From NCBI GenBank assembly GCA_008692225.1, contig VICG01000003.1, positions 2,535,501 to 2,599,500 of the forward strand: 64,000 nt of DNA, written 5' to 3'. Numbering within the stretch: the first letter of the stretch is position 1; each line of letters opens with the position of its first letter. Of this stretch, positions 47,062 to 60,800 are shown in pieces. The stretch comes from Monilinia fructicola. Taxonomy: Eukaryota > Ascomycota > Leotiomycetes > Helotiales > Sclerotiniaceae. The notes beneath the pieces are model-generated. The model worked only from the letters and a program-made list of their open reading frames with translations. It had not been told where the DNA came from and made no database searches. A program made the translations under genes and the position numbers.

Positions 47062-47634
47062 CAGTAGATTACTTTTATATTATGAAAAATCGAGAAAATT
47101 ACTTTTATACTATAAAAACCAAAGTGATTTTATTATAATGCTATTTAGATTTTATACTTTTTAAATAAAATCTAATTTTCTTAAATTCTATTTAAAAAGT
47201 ATAAAGTTTAAATATTAAACTATAAATTTTTAAAATCTAATATTTTAATTGATCGATTATTGGTAAATAAAAAAGCTTTAATTTTTTGTTTTATTTTTGA
47301 ATCTTAATTATTCTAATTATTTCGAAAATGATTAATCATTTTGATTATTTCAAAGATAATTAACCATTTCGGCCCTTTCATTTTAGCTATTTTATTCCTG
47401 TTATTCCATTTCTAACCCTTTTATTCTAATCATTTCATTTTGGTTATTCCACTCTAACCCTTTCATTTCAAAATAATATAACTACTAATTTGTCAATATA
47501 AATTCTATTATAAAACTTTAGATTCTATAATTTTTAAATGAAATTTATTATGTAGTATTATAGTAAAATCACCTTGATTTTTATAGTATAAAAGTAATTT
47601 TTTTGATTTTTTATAGTATAAGAGTAATCTACCG
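47062..47634. mobile_element. TIR element family 4, copy 1, with about eight 14-bp units
   Basis: Long imperfect inverted ends (AGTAGATTACTTTTATATTA ... AGAGTAATCTACCG) surround a core with a short 14-bp minisatellite (about 47345-47470, units such as ATTTTGGTTATTCC). Inverted in unit orientation relative to copy 2. Confidence 0.75.
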
Positions 47635-48451
47635 TAATATAAAATGAGAATTTTTTTATGGTATTATTTATAAGATTTCATTGATTTATTGATCTATTAT
47701 TAATCTATGAATATATAATATAGGCTTATGAAAACGTGTTTCTTGTATCAACATATTTTCGGCTGATTTTTAGCCCGGTATCGACCTAAAAAAAACGCTG
47801 AGTATATTGGATTTAATAATATAAATGGGTATAAGCGAAATTTTACTTGACTCCAACCTAGTATATTCCTTTGATTAGTATAGATAATAAATTACTATTT
47901 GAATGAATTTCGAAAGAGGTATAGTAAGTAAATACAAAACCTAAAACTATTTTACGAAACTTAAATATAAATCAAAGTTATTTCCATATTATGAATTAGT
48001 AATTTGATACGTTCTATGAAAAGACTATATTCTTCAAAATTCTATTAGATATAGGTAGTACTTTTGATATTTCATAACATTTCAGGTTCTTAGGGTTAAA
48101 AGTAAAATATAATTTATAAGCATTCTCTTTATAGTTAAACGGGTTTTAAAAAAGCTAGAGGTATAAGCAAAGATATAACTTATAATTATTCAATAAAACC
48201 TTTATATAACTCTCTATAATTTATAAATATTAGAGATTTAATATTCTAATATTTGCTTTAAAACTTCATATAATTCCTTATAAACGTTAATATTACTATT
48301 TATAATATTGAACAAATAATAATACTTAGTATTAAAATTTATAAATATAGAAAAATCAAAAAAAGGTAAACATTTCTATTTCAATTAATATCAAAGGATT
48401 TGATAAATATTAAAAGTAATTTTATCAAATCCTATTAAATAATAAAATAAA

Positions 48452-49356
48452 TGGTAAATTACTTTTATACTATAAAAAATCGAAAAAATTACTTTTATAT
48501 TATAAAAATCGAAGTGATTTTATTATAATACTATATAAATTTTAACCTTTTTAAATAAAATCTAATTTAGATTTTATTTAAAAACTATAGAATCTAAGGT
48601 TTTATAATAAATTTTTTATATTAATAAATTAGTAGTTATATTATTTCGAAATAGAATAATTAGAATGGAATAGCTGAAATAAAAAGGTTAAAATGAAATA
48701 GCCAAAATGGAACAGCTAAAATGAAATAACTGAAATGGAATAACCAAAATGGAATAGTCAAAATAAAATAGCCAAAATAGAATAGCTGAAATGGAATGGC
48801 TAAAATGGAATGGCCGAAATAGAAGGGTCAGAATGAAATGGTCGGAATGAAATAGCCGAAATAAAATAGCTAGAATGGAATGGTCAAAATGGAAAGGTTA
48901 AAATGAAATAGTCGGAATGGAATGGTCGAAATAGAAAGGCTAGAATGAAAAGATTAGAATGAAATGGCTAAAATGGAATAATTGATATGAAAAAGCCAAA
49001 ATGGAAGGGTTAAAATAGAATAGCTAGAATAAAAAAGCTGAAATAGTTAATCACTTTTGAAATAATCGAAATAGTTGATTACTTTTAAAATAGCTGAAAT
49101 AGTTGAAATAATTAAACTTTGAATATAAAACGAAAAGTTAGAGTTTTTTTGCTTACTAATAATTAATCAATGAAAATATTAGATTTTAAAAATTTATAAT
49201 TTATTATATAAATTCTATACTTAAAAAGTATAGAATTTAAATTAGATTTTATTTAAAAAGATTAGAATCTATATAGCATTATAATAAAATAAATTTGATT
49301 TTTATAATATAAAAGTAATTTTTTCGATTTTTCGTAGTATGAGAGTAATTTACCGT
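48452..49356. mobile_element. TIR element family 4, copy 2, with about 26 14-bp units
   Basis: Ends GGTAAATTACTTTTATACTA and its complement (GAGAGTAATTTACC). The inverted part is over 120 bp, including GTGATTTTATTATAATACTATATA. The core is the 14-bp array listed separately. Confidence 0.8.
48655..49045 (+). repeat. 14-bp minisatellite inside family 4 copy 2
   Basis: About 26 head-to-tail units of RAAATGGAATAGCY type, for example AAAATGGAATGGCC and GAAATAAAATAGCT. Variation between units is almost all G/A or C/T. Confidence 0.88.
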
Positions 49357-49744
49357 AAAATAAAAGCTTAATACTAGTACATATTATGTTTTAGAATTTT
49401 AAAATCTTTAGTAATTCTTAAAACATATATTAATAAAATCGAGAAAATATAGGATTCACAAGTTTTGAGAAAGTAAATTCACTTCAAGGTTATTAGAATT
49501 ATATAGGCATATATTATTGGAAAAAAGTTTGCTCCTGATATCAATATATATCGATGTTATAAATATCATTAAACTTTAAAATATTTCATAAGATTAGAAG
49601 GCTTATATAGTTTTTCTATAATTTCAGTTTTTGGAATTAATACTATATTATTCCGTTTTTAATCAAAATATAGGTATCAATAAAGTATTAGATTTCCAAA
49701 AGTCATTAACTTGATAGTACTAGTATTATTTTGAGATTGATTTT

Positions 49745-49905
49745 TATAATATTGTAGTAGTAGTAATAATATTTATTTTCATTCAATAGTAGATAGGTTA
49801 AAACCTTGATAACGGTATAAGAATACGTTGGGTTATATAATTAATAAAAAATCTCAAAAAGCATTCTGTATATAAAAAGCATAATAAAGTTTAATCTATA
49901 ATTTT
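49745..49905 (-). repeat. Repeat family R7, inverted copy
   Basis: The reverse complement resembles 44120-44265: a trinucleotide run (GTAGTAGTAG), then TTTATTTTCATTCAATAGTAG and GGTTAAAACCTTGATAACGG. Confidence 0.55.
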
Positions 49906-51167
49906 CTCTTTCTGTTATTTGGAATGAAAGTAATATATTGATAATATTTGATTATTGATGAGCTAAGGTTCAATATATCGATGATTCGTAAGCGAAAACT
50001 AGAGAACAAATATGAAAAAAAAAAGAATAAAAAACAAAAAAGAATTAAAAAAGTAGTTCGAAAAATAGAGATTTGGTTACTAAAGTTGATATAAAAAATA
50101 TTGAGATTTTATAAAATACTAGTATTATTGAGGTTTATAAAAGTATTATTAAAGATGAATTGATATATATCAGATGAAGTTTAATGTATATGAAAAGAAT
50201 TATTAAAATTAAAATCAGAATTATAAATATTTAAATTGATATTATTAATATTAAAACCAAAGTTATTCAGGTTAAGATTTTATATATTAAAGCGAAATCT
50301 TAAAATATGAAGAAAGTTAGAACTAAAAAGTGTTTAAGTATATTACTCGGTAAAATCCAAAGTTTATTGGAATCAAAGCGAAGTTTAAGAAAAACAAATG
50401 TTGAAATTGAATTTAATGAAATTTAAAAAAGTAATTAATTCTGTTGTTTTAGAAAAAAGTTATATTAAATATTTAAAGCCTTTTTGAAATATGTATTCAA
50501 GAGAGTTGAAAAATGGAATGATCGTTTGTTGAAATGTTATAATATTTCTAAAAAATATATTAAATATGAAGAAGTCTTAAATATTGAATGAGAATATTTT
50601 AAATTCATATTTAAATAATTGTATTTGAGATAATACTAAACAAAATCTTTCTATATTAATCGAACAATTGATAATCTCCAAAAATTGGATTTCTCTCAAA
50701 TCCAATTTTATAGAAAATCTTAATTAATATAAAAGTATTGATTTATAATAAGTTAAATTTTTTTTAGTCTAACGTTTATATTATTAAGTTTGTTACCTAT
50801 ATATAATTCAATAAAAGTTTTCATAAAGTAAACTAATTTTATCAAATATAAATATTTAAAATAGTTACAAATTTTAGATACCTATAAATTTTAATATATC
50901 TCTATTAACAAAACAATCAATTATTTTATTCCTTTTGATTCTTATGTATTCTAATAATCATAAAATACTAATATTATAGATTGATATTATATTTTTAATA
51001 TTCTAAGAAAATCTATTATAAAAAAAGCAAAACATCGATTTGTAAGCATAATATAATAAAAATACTTTCTATATAAAACTGAAACTATTTTGAACTAATA
51101 TTTTATAATATTTTTAATATATATTAAAGTCTTTTGTAAATTTTTATAGCTTTTATATTAAAAATAT

Positions 51168-51596
51168 AACAAGCTTATATAACATTCTATTATAACAATA
51201 TCTTCTTACTTTTACTTTAGAATGATTTCTTTTTATAGTATTAATTACTTTATAATATTAATTATATTCTATCTATAATAATAATAGTCTTGAATAAAGA
51301 AAATACTTTTATATAACTTTTATTAGCTTTTAATTTTATAGATTTATCAAAACCTTAATTATTATTTACATTTATATAATAAAAAGTAAAAAATTATATG
51401 ATGAGCTTGAAGGATTTAAAATAAATTCTTGGTTTCCCTTTTTTTTTAATTTAAACAATATACTAGGCTAATGAATTAATAATTCACAACAAATATTTTT
51501 AGTAACTTTTTTATAGAATCTAAATATCTATATTATAAAAAATAATTCTATAACATTATCATAAAATTCATTTTTATAGTTGCTCAATAATCCATC
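51168..51596 (+). repeat. Repeat family R5, partial copy
   Basis: Direct match to about 37187-37600 (ACTTTTACTTTAGAATGATT, AACCTTAATTATTATTTACA). Confidence 0.7.
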
Positions 51597-51611
51597 AAGC
51601 CATAATTGTCA

Positions 51612-52005
51612 AAAAAAGCCTATATAACAATCCAAAACAATAGTATCCTTTTACTTTTGCCTTAAATATAGCTTATTTATAGCCTTAATTGTTTTATAAT
51701 ATTAGTTATATTATTCTTACAATAAAATAACAATATTAAACAAAAAAAACATCTTTATATAACCTTCGCTAACTTTGAATTTTATAAGCTTATTGAAGCT
51801 TCAATTATTATTCACTTTCATATAACAAATTGCAAAAAAATTATATAAAGAAAAATTCAAAATGAATTCTTAACCTTCTCTCTTTTTTGATTTAAATAAT
51901 AATTAATTTACCAATAATTCTGCCACAAATATTATTAATAAATATTTTATAAATATTTAAATACAATTAAAAAGCAATTTTATAATATTATTATAAAATT
52001 TATAT
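51612..52005 (+). repeat. Repeat family R5, partial copy adjoining R6
   Basis: AAGCCTATATAACAATCCAAAACAA to AGCAATTTTATAATATTATT matches 37187-37580. It follows the previous fragment head to tail and joins directly to R6 at about 52014. Confidence 0.75.
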
Positions 52006-52013
52006 ATATAATT

Positions 52014-52516
52014 AAATCTTCTATAAATATTAAGATATAATATAAATCTATAGTATTAGTATTAAATAATTATTAGAATATATAGGAATTAAAAAAATAA
52101 AACAATAAATTATTTTACAAATGAAAAGATATTAAAGCTTATTTAAAATTTAAATTTATTTTTAACATTTACAATTGATAAAATAAATATATTTCTTAAA
52201 GATTTTTATTTAATTGTATAATAGGTTTAATAATTTAAACATAAAGCGAAATTGTTTTTGAATTATTTTAAATAAGAATTTCTATACAAAATAAAATTCT
52301 TTTTAAAACTAAATCTTCTTTAAACTTAATTTTAAAGAATATTAGCTATCTATTCTATATATAAGAATTTTACCTAATATCATTTTAAATTTAAGTATAA
52401 AAATACTAATTTAAAATACTTTTATAATATTTTTAAATTTCTTTTATATTTAATACATTACTCAAAAATATTTTAATACTTTAATAAATGATTAATACAA
52501 CTTTAAATCCCTTTGA
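52014..52516 (+). repeat. Repeat family R6, copy 2 (G-poor)
   Basis: Aligns with 43018-43530 throughout. Where copy 1 has G this copy often has A, and where this copy has C copy 1 often has T. Confidence 0.8.
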
Positions 52517-55500
52517 ATACTTTATGGCTCTACTTATATTATTTAAGCTATATTGAGTCTTTCTTAACTTATTTCGACACCATTTCAATACCATTTCAAA
52601 ACCATCTCAACACTATTTCAACATTATCTTATATATTTTCATATATCTCAATACATCTCAATACATCTTAATATATCTCAAAATATTTTAATATATTTTA
52701 ATATATCTCAATTCATTTTAATTTAATTTATTTTATTTTAAAAACTATCTTTATCTTTACTTAAATCTATATTATCACTACTTTATTATAATAACTTAAT
52801 AAACGTTTTAACAAATTAATATAATTTGAAAACATTTTAGACTTTTATACTACATTAATATTATTTCAACTTTATTTTAATATACTTTTAATATTATCTT
52901 AATATTATTTTAATATTTCAACATTATTTCAATACTGTTTTTATATCGTTTTAATATTATTTTAATATTATTTTAACATCATTTTAATACTATTTTAATA
53001 TTATATAAAAACTATATACTACTAATAATATTAATTATACTAGTATATCATATTATTATTAATTATATTAATAATATATAATTTTTTCATTTATTAAACA
53101 TACTTTAAATAATAATCTTTTATATAAATAAAATATTTTATATTACACTTTTCATTTTATTTCCAATCCCGTTTTTACTTCCACTCCTATTTATACAATC
53201 ATACAAAAGATCTTTATATCTATATACCAACCTATATACCCAGTCTTACCTTATCTAACTTTAATTCTATATCATTTATACTATTACTAATAAATTTATT
53301 ACCGTTTAAAATCACCATTCAATTACTATATTCATTGAAATTATAATTATTACCACATTCAATTTTATCAATACTAAATCCAATCCTATAATTTTCTATT
53401 TAACCTTTTTTATTTATTAATATATAATCTTTAATTATTTATTTATTATTTATTTATTTGCTTTTATTCCTATTTTTATCCCTATTTTTATTATTCCCTT
53501 TTTTATTACATTCTTTATTATTATTATTATTTTTGTTATTATTATCATTATTATCACTATTTTTATTAATATCATTCTATAAACCATTTAAAAGTATCTT
53601 AATAATATATTTCCTATATATAAATACAATACAAATAATCCATAAATTATTATTTTATTATTTATCTTTATAATTAATAATATAAAATAAAAATTATTTA
53701 TATCTGTTTTATTAATAATATTTATTTATTATAAAAAATAAATATTATTTTTAATTAAATTTTATAATCATTAATTAATATATCATTATATAATATATCA
53801 TTATATACTTAACCATAATCATTTATTTTATATATTATTCATTTATTAAATAATATAAAAGAAACTTGTTTATATTATTATATTTTATTGCATTAATTAA
53901 ATTAAATAATATTTTTAATACCATAATCTAAATCTCTCTATATTAATATTCATATTATTATTCATATATATTAAATTAAATATATTTACCTTTATCAAAG
54001 TTTTAAATAAACTTAATCCTAAATAAATAATTAAATAATAATATTAATAATCTTAAAAGTTTCAATAAAATCTAAAATGCTTATATAACTACATTCTATT
54101 CCAAATTATTATATCCCTTCAAATTTACATATATATTCTTATAATTATTATCATTAATTATAACCAACCCTTTATAATCATTAACATCTTGAATATTTTC
54201 TTTATAATCTTCAAAAAAAATTTTTATTAAAAAAATATAAAACTATAAATTAATTTTAAACAACAATTTTTAATTAACTTTAATAAATCCATAAATTCAA
54301 AATAATTATCCGTTTATACTTTAATAAATCCAAAACAAAATAATTACAATACAATATTTTTTATAAAAAGATATACTATAAAATTTAAAGGAAATATTAC
54401 ATTAATTTAAACCTTTTATTTTTTATACTTATATTAATATTATATTATTAAAAAATGAATTTTTATATTTATATCCTTATTTGTTATTAAACATATTACA
54501 ATTTATAATATATCCATACTCTAATATATTATCCAATAAATATAACCTTATATAAATATTTAAAAAATTTAAAAACTTTTTTCATTTATTTAATTTTCTT
54601 TACTTTTCTCTTTATTTTAACCTTATATTATTATTTTTTATATCCACATCGCTTTTTATTATACCGTTTTTTATTATACTTCTCTTATCATTTTTATTTA
54701 CTTTTTTATTCTTTTCATTTAATGCTTTTTTATACTATTTTACTTATTAATCTATTTTTTGATTTATTATATTATATATATTTAAAAATTTTAATTATTA
54801 CTTTTCCTTTTTATTTTTAACATTTTAATTATTTATTACTTTAACATTTATAAATACTACTACTAAAACCAATATTTTATACATAGCCCATAATACACAT
54901 AAAAATATTTTGCCTCTATCAATTAATACAAATTTATTTAAACAAATATATAATTTAAAAAGTATTATAACAATATATTAAAAATATTTGATTAATATTT
55001 TTATAAATATAGATTATTATATATATATAAATAATAATTGTATAAAGCTAACCTTATACTATATTAACCAATTATAATATTTTAATACTAAAGATATTAA
55101 TACAAATATTCTTTTCACCTCTAATAAAAACCAAAAGAATAAATATAATAAACTTTGAATATATAATTAATCAAAAAAAATTTAAATATTTGAAAAGATT
55201 GAATAAACATTAATCTTCCAAACTTTATTAATATATATTATTATACAAAAAGCTTACCAACACCTACTTAATATTATACTATTTTTAAATATAATATATT
55301 ATATCCTTATTCTAATATTAAATTTAAATATAATATAAGCTTTACTATCATAAATGATTTTTTTTATTATACTGAATTTTTAAAAATATTCTTTACAATT
55401 ATTATATACCTAAATATTCTGTTTTATATTATAAATATATTTGATATTATAATAATATTATTTATTCTTAATAATATTATAATCTAAATTAATATACTTA

Positions 55501-57174
55501 TTTTTTATAATAAAATATATTTAATAGCCTTAATTTATATTATATTATATAAAACCAGAATTATTAATTACCTATAATATATCAACTATTAATATTAAAA
55601 AATACATTTTAACAAATATATTTTTTTCATCAATTTTTATAATTACGCTTTTTTTTTAAAGCTTTTATACTTAATTTTAAATTATTAATAATATTCTTTA
55701 TATTAATATTATAAAGCCTTAATATTAATATAAAAAGATTGCTAAATATACACTTATTCTTATAATTAAAACATATTAATATAATATAAAAGGTTTTTAA
55801 TATATAATATATATTCCTATAAATACTGAAATTATTTATAAATAGTATAAAAGAAAATATTAATATTTTTTATTTTTCTATATTTATAGATTATTTAATA
55901 TTTTCTTTATTATAATATTCTATTTTAATATTTTTTTATATAAAAGATATTAATTATAATAATTTTATTATTTTTACTTATCTATTAATAATTTGTTTAA
56001 TAAAATATAATTAATATAAATGTTTAAGATTTCCTTTTTTTTCTAATTTTAGTTTGTAATTCTATTGTATATTAATATTTAATTAATATTAAACTTAATC
56101 TAAATTTAATTTAAATATTTTATTTATTAATATAAATTTTTTTATTATTATTTATAAATTTTTAATATTTACTTTTAAATCTTTTACTATTATTATTAAT
56201 TATATTATTATTATAATATTATTTTTTTTTATTTTTTATAATAATAAACCTTTCTATTTTTAACTAATAAAAGTAAACTAGTTTTTAATTTAATTTAATA
56301 TTAGTTTAATAAACTGAATAATATTATCTAAAAGAATAATATTATTATTAATATTATATATAAAATCTTTAGAAGTAAATATAATAAATAATCCCTAAAA
56401 TTTAGATTTCTATAATTTTTTAGAATTATCAATATAATACATTAATTTAAAATGTATCTTATTTCTTAAATTTAAAGTATTTAATATTCTATTTATAAGG
56501 TTTATTAAATTATATTAATAATACTAAGTTTTATATATAATATATAAACGATTTGCTATCTTATTATTAATTTTTTTATTGTAAAGCAAACTTGCTTATT
56601 TTTTAAATATTATTATTATAAGCTTTTTTAATAATTAAAGTATTAAAAACTTTGTATACATTATTTATTTAAATATATTTAATCGGAATAATAATATAAA
56701 TATAATATTTTTATCTTTATTAATATTATTAATTTATTAATTTAATATTCTACCTAAAATTTAGATCTTTTATAATTGCTTATAATCCTTTCTGAATATT
56801 ATAGTTTATTTATATTATAAATCAAAAATTAAATAAAAAAAAACAATTTTTTATTACTATAAGAATTATATATAAATTTGATATTTGTTTTAATTAATAA
56901 TATAAAATTTGAAGAGAATATATATATTTCTTTTATTAATAAATTAATTATTACTTAAATATTATTAACCCTATTTTTTTTACTTTTTAATATATCTTTC
57001 AATTCGTTTTTTTAATTAAATATACTTTTTAATTCTAATTTATTTTCTTTATTGTTATTCTATATTAAATTAAGACTATAAATTTTATTAAATGTTATTT
57101 CTATTTTGTTTAATATACTTATTATATCTTATACATTTTTATTTTATATCAATTAACTTTTTTTAGTATTTATA

Positions 57175-57870
57175 CTTAGTGGCGCAATTGAATATATTTA
57201 ACACTATATTAAAACGTTCTTAAAATGGTTTTAAGCTATTTTAGTATTCTAAGATAATATCAAGCTAATTTAAGCTAATTTTTAAAATAGCTTAAATCGA
57301 TAAAATATATTAATATATATTTAAAATAGCTTAAGATAATTTAATAATTAAAGATTATGTTAAAACCGTGTTAAGATTATGTTAATACCGTATTAAAATC
57401 ATAATTTAATAAATTATAATAATTTATATAGGAATTTAAAAATTTAACTATCAAATCATTATTAGTTATTTAGCCGAGTGGTTAGATTGATTTATTCGAG
57501 AAAAAAAGTAACGAAAATAATAATATTATTAATAATACTTTTTTTAATTTTTTTTAAAAAAAAGTGGAGAAAATCCACTTTTAAAACTTTATTTTTTAAG
57601 ATATTTTAAGATATCTTAACACTGTCTTAAAACGGTTAGTGAGTTATTGCGACAATGCCGATTTAATACCAATTTAAGATTAGCTTAAAATTAGCTTAAA
57701 ATTAGCTTAAAATGGTGTTAACACCGATTCAAGTAGGTTTTAACTACGTTTTAAGCTATTTTAAATTATTTTAAATTATATTGAATTATATTAAACTATT
57801 TTAAAATATTCTTAATTGATATTAAGAATATTTTAATATTATCTCAAACATTATCATAAAAGCCATAAAG
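57175..57870 (+). mobile_element. TIR element family 3, copy 3 (about 700 bp)
   Basis: CTTAGTGGCGCAATTGAATA to AAAAGCCATAAAG, flanked by TA (57173-57174, 57871-57872). Contains TTTAGCCGAGTGGTTAGATT at about 57471, the AAAAAAGTGG...CCACTTTT hairpin at about 57558-57583, and the conserved ACGGTTAGTGAGTTATTGCG at about 57632. Confidence 0.85.
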
Positions 57871-60800
57871 TATCTTTTTTATTATATTATATAGCTTTAT
57901 AAACTTATTATCAATATTCTTTTTGATATTTGTTTCTTTATTATTTAATAGATTAACATTAAATGAATCTAATTCAATTCTTAAATATATAACAATATTA
58001 TTATTATAATTGATATATAAAGAAAGATTATAATATAAAATAAATAAAGTATATAAAAAAAAAATAAAAAGCAAATGTAAAGATAAAATATATAAAATAA
58101 ATAGTAGAATAATATAAAAATAAAATATTAATAATTATAAAGTTAAAAATAGAATAAATAAATACTAAACTAATAAACGATTAATAGCTTTCTATTAAAG
58201 TATATTATATATAGTTGTAGATATATATAAATAAGGATATATTTATAAAAATTTAAAAAAAAAATTAAAGAATAAAATAAAAAAAAAATATATATACTTA
58301 TATTAAATACTTTATTAAAAGAAAATATAAAAAACAAAAATCATTATAAATATATAATAATATTATAGAATAATAATTATTAATATTCCAAATTATAATA
58401 TTTTATTATATTTACAATAATTATAAACAATTAGTTTTACAAAAATTTTATTATTATTTGAATATAAAGTTTTAATATAATAAAGGAAATAAATATTAAA
58501 TAATTATAATGCTTTAAAAATTACAAATAGAAAAAATCTTAAATGAATATAATGCTTAAAAAGCTATAAAGAAAAAAAGATTTAAAAAAATTATAATTGA
58601 AGATAAAGAAAAAAAAGAGTTTAAATAAATATAATTAAAAACAAAGAAAAAAAGAGTTTAAATAAATATAATTGAAAACAAAGGAAAAAACTATTTTAAA
58701 TAAATATAATTGAAAATAAAGAAAAAAAAGTTTTGAAAAAATTATAATTAAAGATAATAAAGGAAAAAAAGATTTAAATAAATATAATTAATTGTATTAA
58801 AAAAAATAAAAAATTTGTATGAATATAATAACAAATAATTAATAATTTTTATTTTTTTCTAAATATTTGTTTATTGTTATTATCTTTACTATCATTATTT
58901 AAGATATTGATTTTGTTATTAATACCTCTTTTATTATTATTATTTGATTTAACCTTATATAGATTACTTAATGATTTAATTTCAACAATATTCTTAATAT
59001 TAAAGATATTACTTTTAATATAAATATTCTTTTTTATAAGGTTTAAAAAATTACTAATATTAGATTATATAGTAAAAGCAATATTAATATAAGATTTTTC
59101 AAATAAGGATCTGAAATTTAAATTAAAATACTATTATATATAATACTAAGTGGCAAATTTATATTTAATAATAATCGGTTTTTTATTTTTATCTTTATAT
59201 AAAGGATTTGTATGAATATTGATAATTAATTCTATTATAATACTAAATAAAATCTTTAATATATTAATTTGTATTTGCTTATTTTGAAAGGAATTGATAA
59301 TAAAGAATTCGAAATTTTCAATTGTATATAATTGATTAATATAATAGATATATTTTATAAATTGTTTTTTATTATCTTTATTTAGTAATATATTAAATAT
59401 AATATTATAATAATAATACACTTGTAGATTATACTTGATTAAATTAATATAAAAACTATTAATAAAACATTTAATATTATATAAATTATAAAAATTTATA
59501 ATAACTTTAATTTTTTCCTTTATAAAGAGTTTTACTAAATAATAGAAAATTGTAATTCCAAAGGCTTACAAGATAATATATATAAATACTTGTGTTACAA
59601 GTAATATATATTAGATAATAATTTTTTTATTATATACAATAACTAATTTAATTATTATCTTTAAAAATGATTTTAATTTTGATAATTCTTAATAGATGAT
59701 TATTACTTAATTAATAATATTATTTTTTATTAAACATTTCAAATAATAGATTAATACTATTATTCATTGTAGTATACAATTTCTTAATTAATATATATAA
59801 CAGCTAATCCAGGCTTTTTTATATAAAAGTATTTTTAGATTAAAATAATTTTTTTACATAATAAAATTTGAATTATAACAAAAATAAAATTAATCGGCAA
59901 CTTTATTTTCGGTTTTAAATAATATTATCGTTATTTAAAACAATAATTAATTTTTTATTAATTTTAATAACAAAGTTTTTATATTATAATCATTCTTATT
60001 TATTGAATATATAGTTTATTTTATATAAATAAAATATTACAATATTAAAAGCAATTTTCAAATATAAAAATTATAGATTAAATAATGTATAAATACACTG
60101 AATCATAACCTTCAACCAAATCTTTTCCAAATATACACTAATAATTTTTAAATCCTTTTTATTATTAATAATCCATCGTTTAATTGTTCTTAATATAAAA
60201 AATATAAAACAATTATCGAATAAGTATTAAATAATATATAAGAATTAATTAAATATTTTATACCCTATTTATTCAAATTTTTATTTATTTATAAATCTTT
60301 TTTAAGCTTTATTAGTTTTATATAACCCTCAAAATCTTTAATCCAATTTGAAAATACAATTACAATTATTATTAATAGAAAATAAAGTTTTAATTATATT
60401 ATCGTTTTATATAATATAATATTAGCATTTTTTATAATATAAGTTTTATTTATCGTAATATATTCAAATAAGCCTAAATTATATTCCCAATTCGGATTAT
60501 TAACCTTCAACATCATTTATATCATCACCAAAGAATATCTTAATCAACTTATTCTATAAAGTTTTAATACTAAAGATTCATAATATATTTATAATATAAT
60601 TATAAATATAATAATTATTACTTATATATTTCGCTTTATTTTATTAAAAATATTATAAATAAATATTAGTTTTTTTAATATCTTTTAATAATAACCTAAT
60701 TTAATTTAACGCTTATTATTATAATAAATATAAATAACAAAGTTTTAGAATATTATATTAATCTCTGTTACTTATTATTTAATAAACTTTAATAAAATAA

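Noticed and set aside
48655..49045. CRISPR-like array (regular repeats)
   Set aside because: Units are 14 bp, adjoining and without spacers, in a eukaryotic TIR element.
52520..53000. Fourth family 3 copy (CTTTATGGCTC at 52520 after TA)
   Set aside because: Only the terminal 11 bases match; the interior is a diverged TTTCAATACC-type array and no other end was found.
53458..53673. Leucine-rich 71-codon frame that looks like a membrane peptide
   Set aside because: Translation of TTATTATTA-type low-complexity DNA.
57844..58074. 76-codon minus-strand frame overlapping the end of family 3 copy 3
   Set aside because: It runs across a repeat border and consists of A/T codons only.
59146..59421. 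91-codon frame on the minus strand
   Set aside because: Low-complexity A/T translation with no motif.
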